This document shows, piece by piece, positions 63,879 to 64,000 of a stretch of 64,000 nt of DNA. Below the pieces are notes generated by a model. That model saw only the letters and a list, made by a program, of their open reading frames with translations. It did no database searches and was not told the DNA's origin. How positions within the stretch are numbered: position 1 is the stretch's first letter; each line of letters starts with the position of its first letter. Position numbers and translations under genes: made by a program. The stretch lies in NCBI RefSeq assembly GCF_025567085.1, contig NZ_JAOQJN010000002.1, forward strand, positions 1 to 64,000. The letters run 5' to 3'. The stretch is from Bovifimicola ammoniilytica (GTDB lineage: Bacteria; Bacillota; Clostridia; Lachnospirales; Lachnospiraceae).

Positions 63879-64000
63879 ATGGAAAATAATCAAATGAATG
63901 GAGGCGGAGGCAACAACCGTCCGAATAATAATCGAAATGATAATAACAATAATAAGCAGAAAAAGCGTAACCAGACCATAATTATTATTGTTATCGCTGC
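63879..64000 (+). CDS. Start of a membrane protein, probably FtsH protease (cut by window end)
   Basis: 40 codons are visible. MENNQMNGGGGNNRPNNN is an Asn/Gly-rich cytoplasmic start, followed by KQKKRNQ and a hydrophobic stretch beginning TIIIIVIAA, the first membrane span. Lachnospiraceae FtsH proteins begin this way, but the catalytic domains lie outside the window, so the call is tentative. AGAGG lies 6 bases upstream, and a good promoter is at 63751-63779. Confidence 0.5.
   Translation, partial: MENNQMNGGGGNNRPNNNRNDNNNNKQKKRNQTIIIIVIA

Overview
The window is a low-GC Bacillota chromosome segment. It is most likely from a gut member of the Lachnospiraceae. The reasons are the AT-rich codon use, strong AGGAGG-type ribosome sites, a DUF6273-type surface protein with an xPxTG sortase tail, a DUF6033 protein, a bile salt hydrolase, the cdaA-cdaR-glmM block, and a pyrophosphate-type phosphofructokinase. 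No tRNA, rRNA or CRISPR array was seen.

Layout. 1-3.1 kb: the 3' part of a large cell-wall protein whose lectin-like domain has base usage suggestive of a diversified region. 3.1-8.0 kb: a decayed island. It holds a 1.9-kb insertion sequence with a frameshifted transposase, an antitoxin with a toxin that has lost its middle, the C-terminal scrap of a tyrosine integrase, and an intact two-gene module whose proteins share a Q-rich motif. 8.1-13.3 kb: a tyrosine phosphatase, two little-known genes, a DUF6033 protein, a MATE pseudogene and an intact bile salt hydrolase. 13.3-18.4 kb: a MacB/FtsX-type ABC transporter, a VOC protein and enolase. The transporter and enolase promoters carry the same operator-like dyad. 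18.4-27.1 kb: two membrane proteins, cdaA, cdaR, an HPr-like gene, glmM, a glycosyltransferase and leuA.

27.2-49.1 kb is a surface polysaccharide locus. It has glycosyltransferases, a flippase, UDP-glucose dehydrogenase, rfbB/A/C (rfbD is not in the window), a Wzm/Wzt-type ABC exporter, a three-domain 1006-aa glycosyltransferase, a methyltransferase-kinase-coiled-coil protein resembling the chain terminator WbdD, an initiating sugar-phosphate transferase and an LCP ligase. The genes suggest a rhamnose-type polymer that is built in the cytoplasm, capped, exported and attached to the wall. 49.5-60.1 kb: a lipoprotein, a membrane protein, HtrA, an HD-GYP protein, PFK, ClpX, a Csp-like subtilase, RNase H and a YbjN protein. 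60.1-64 kb: a very large imperfect palindrome, then an L,D-transpeptidase and pyrG on the minus strand, and the start of a probable ftsH.

The most unusual items are non-coding. They are a 521-bp imperfect palindrome (60141-60661); two tandem ~140-bp units of four hairpins each, whose stems differ in sequence but stay paired (37386-37680); a hairpin cluster after htrA; a tight three-way junction in the enolase leader; and a possible leucine leader peptide before leuA. Among proteins, the best candidates for an undescribed system are the 95-aa membrane protein plus LPO_1073/Vpar_1526-like pair (6573-7935) and the WbdD-like protein in a Gram-positive setting. All calls come from reading the sequence; no database search was run.
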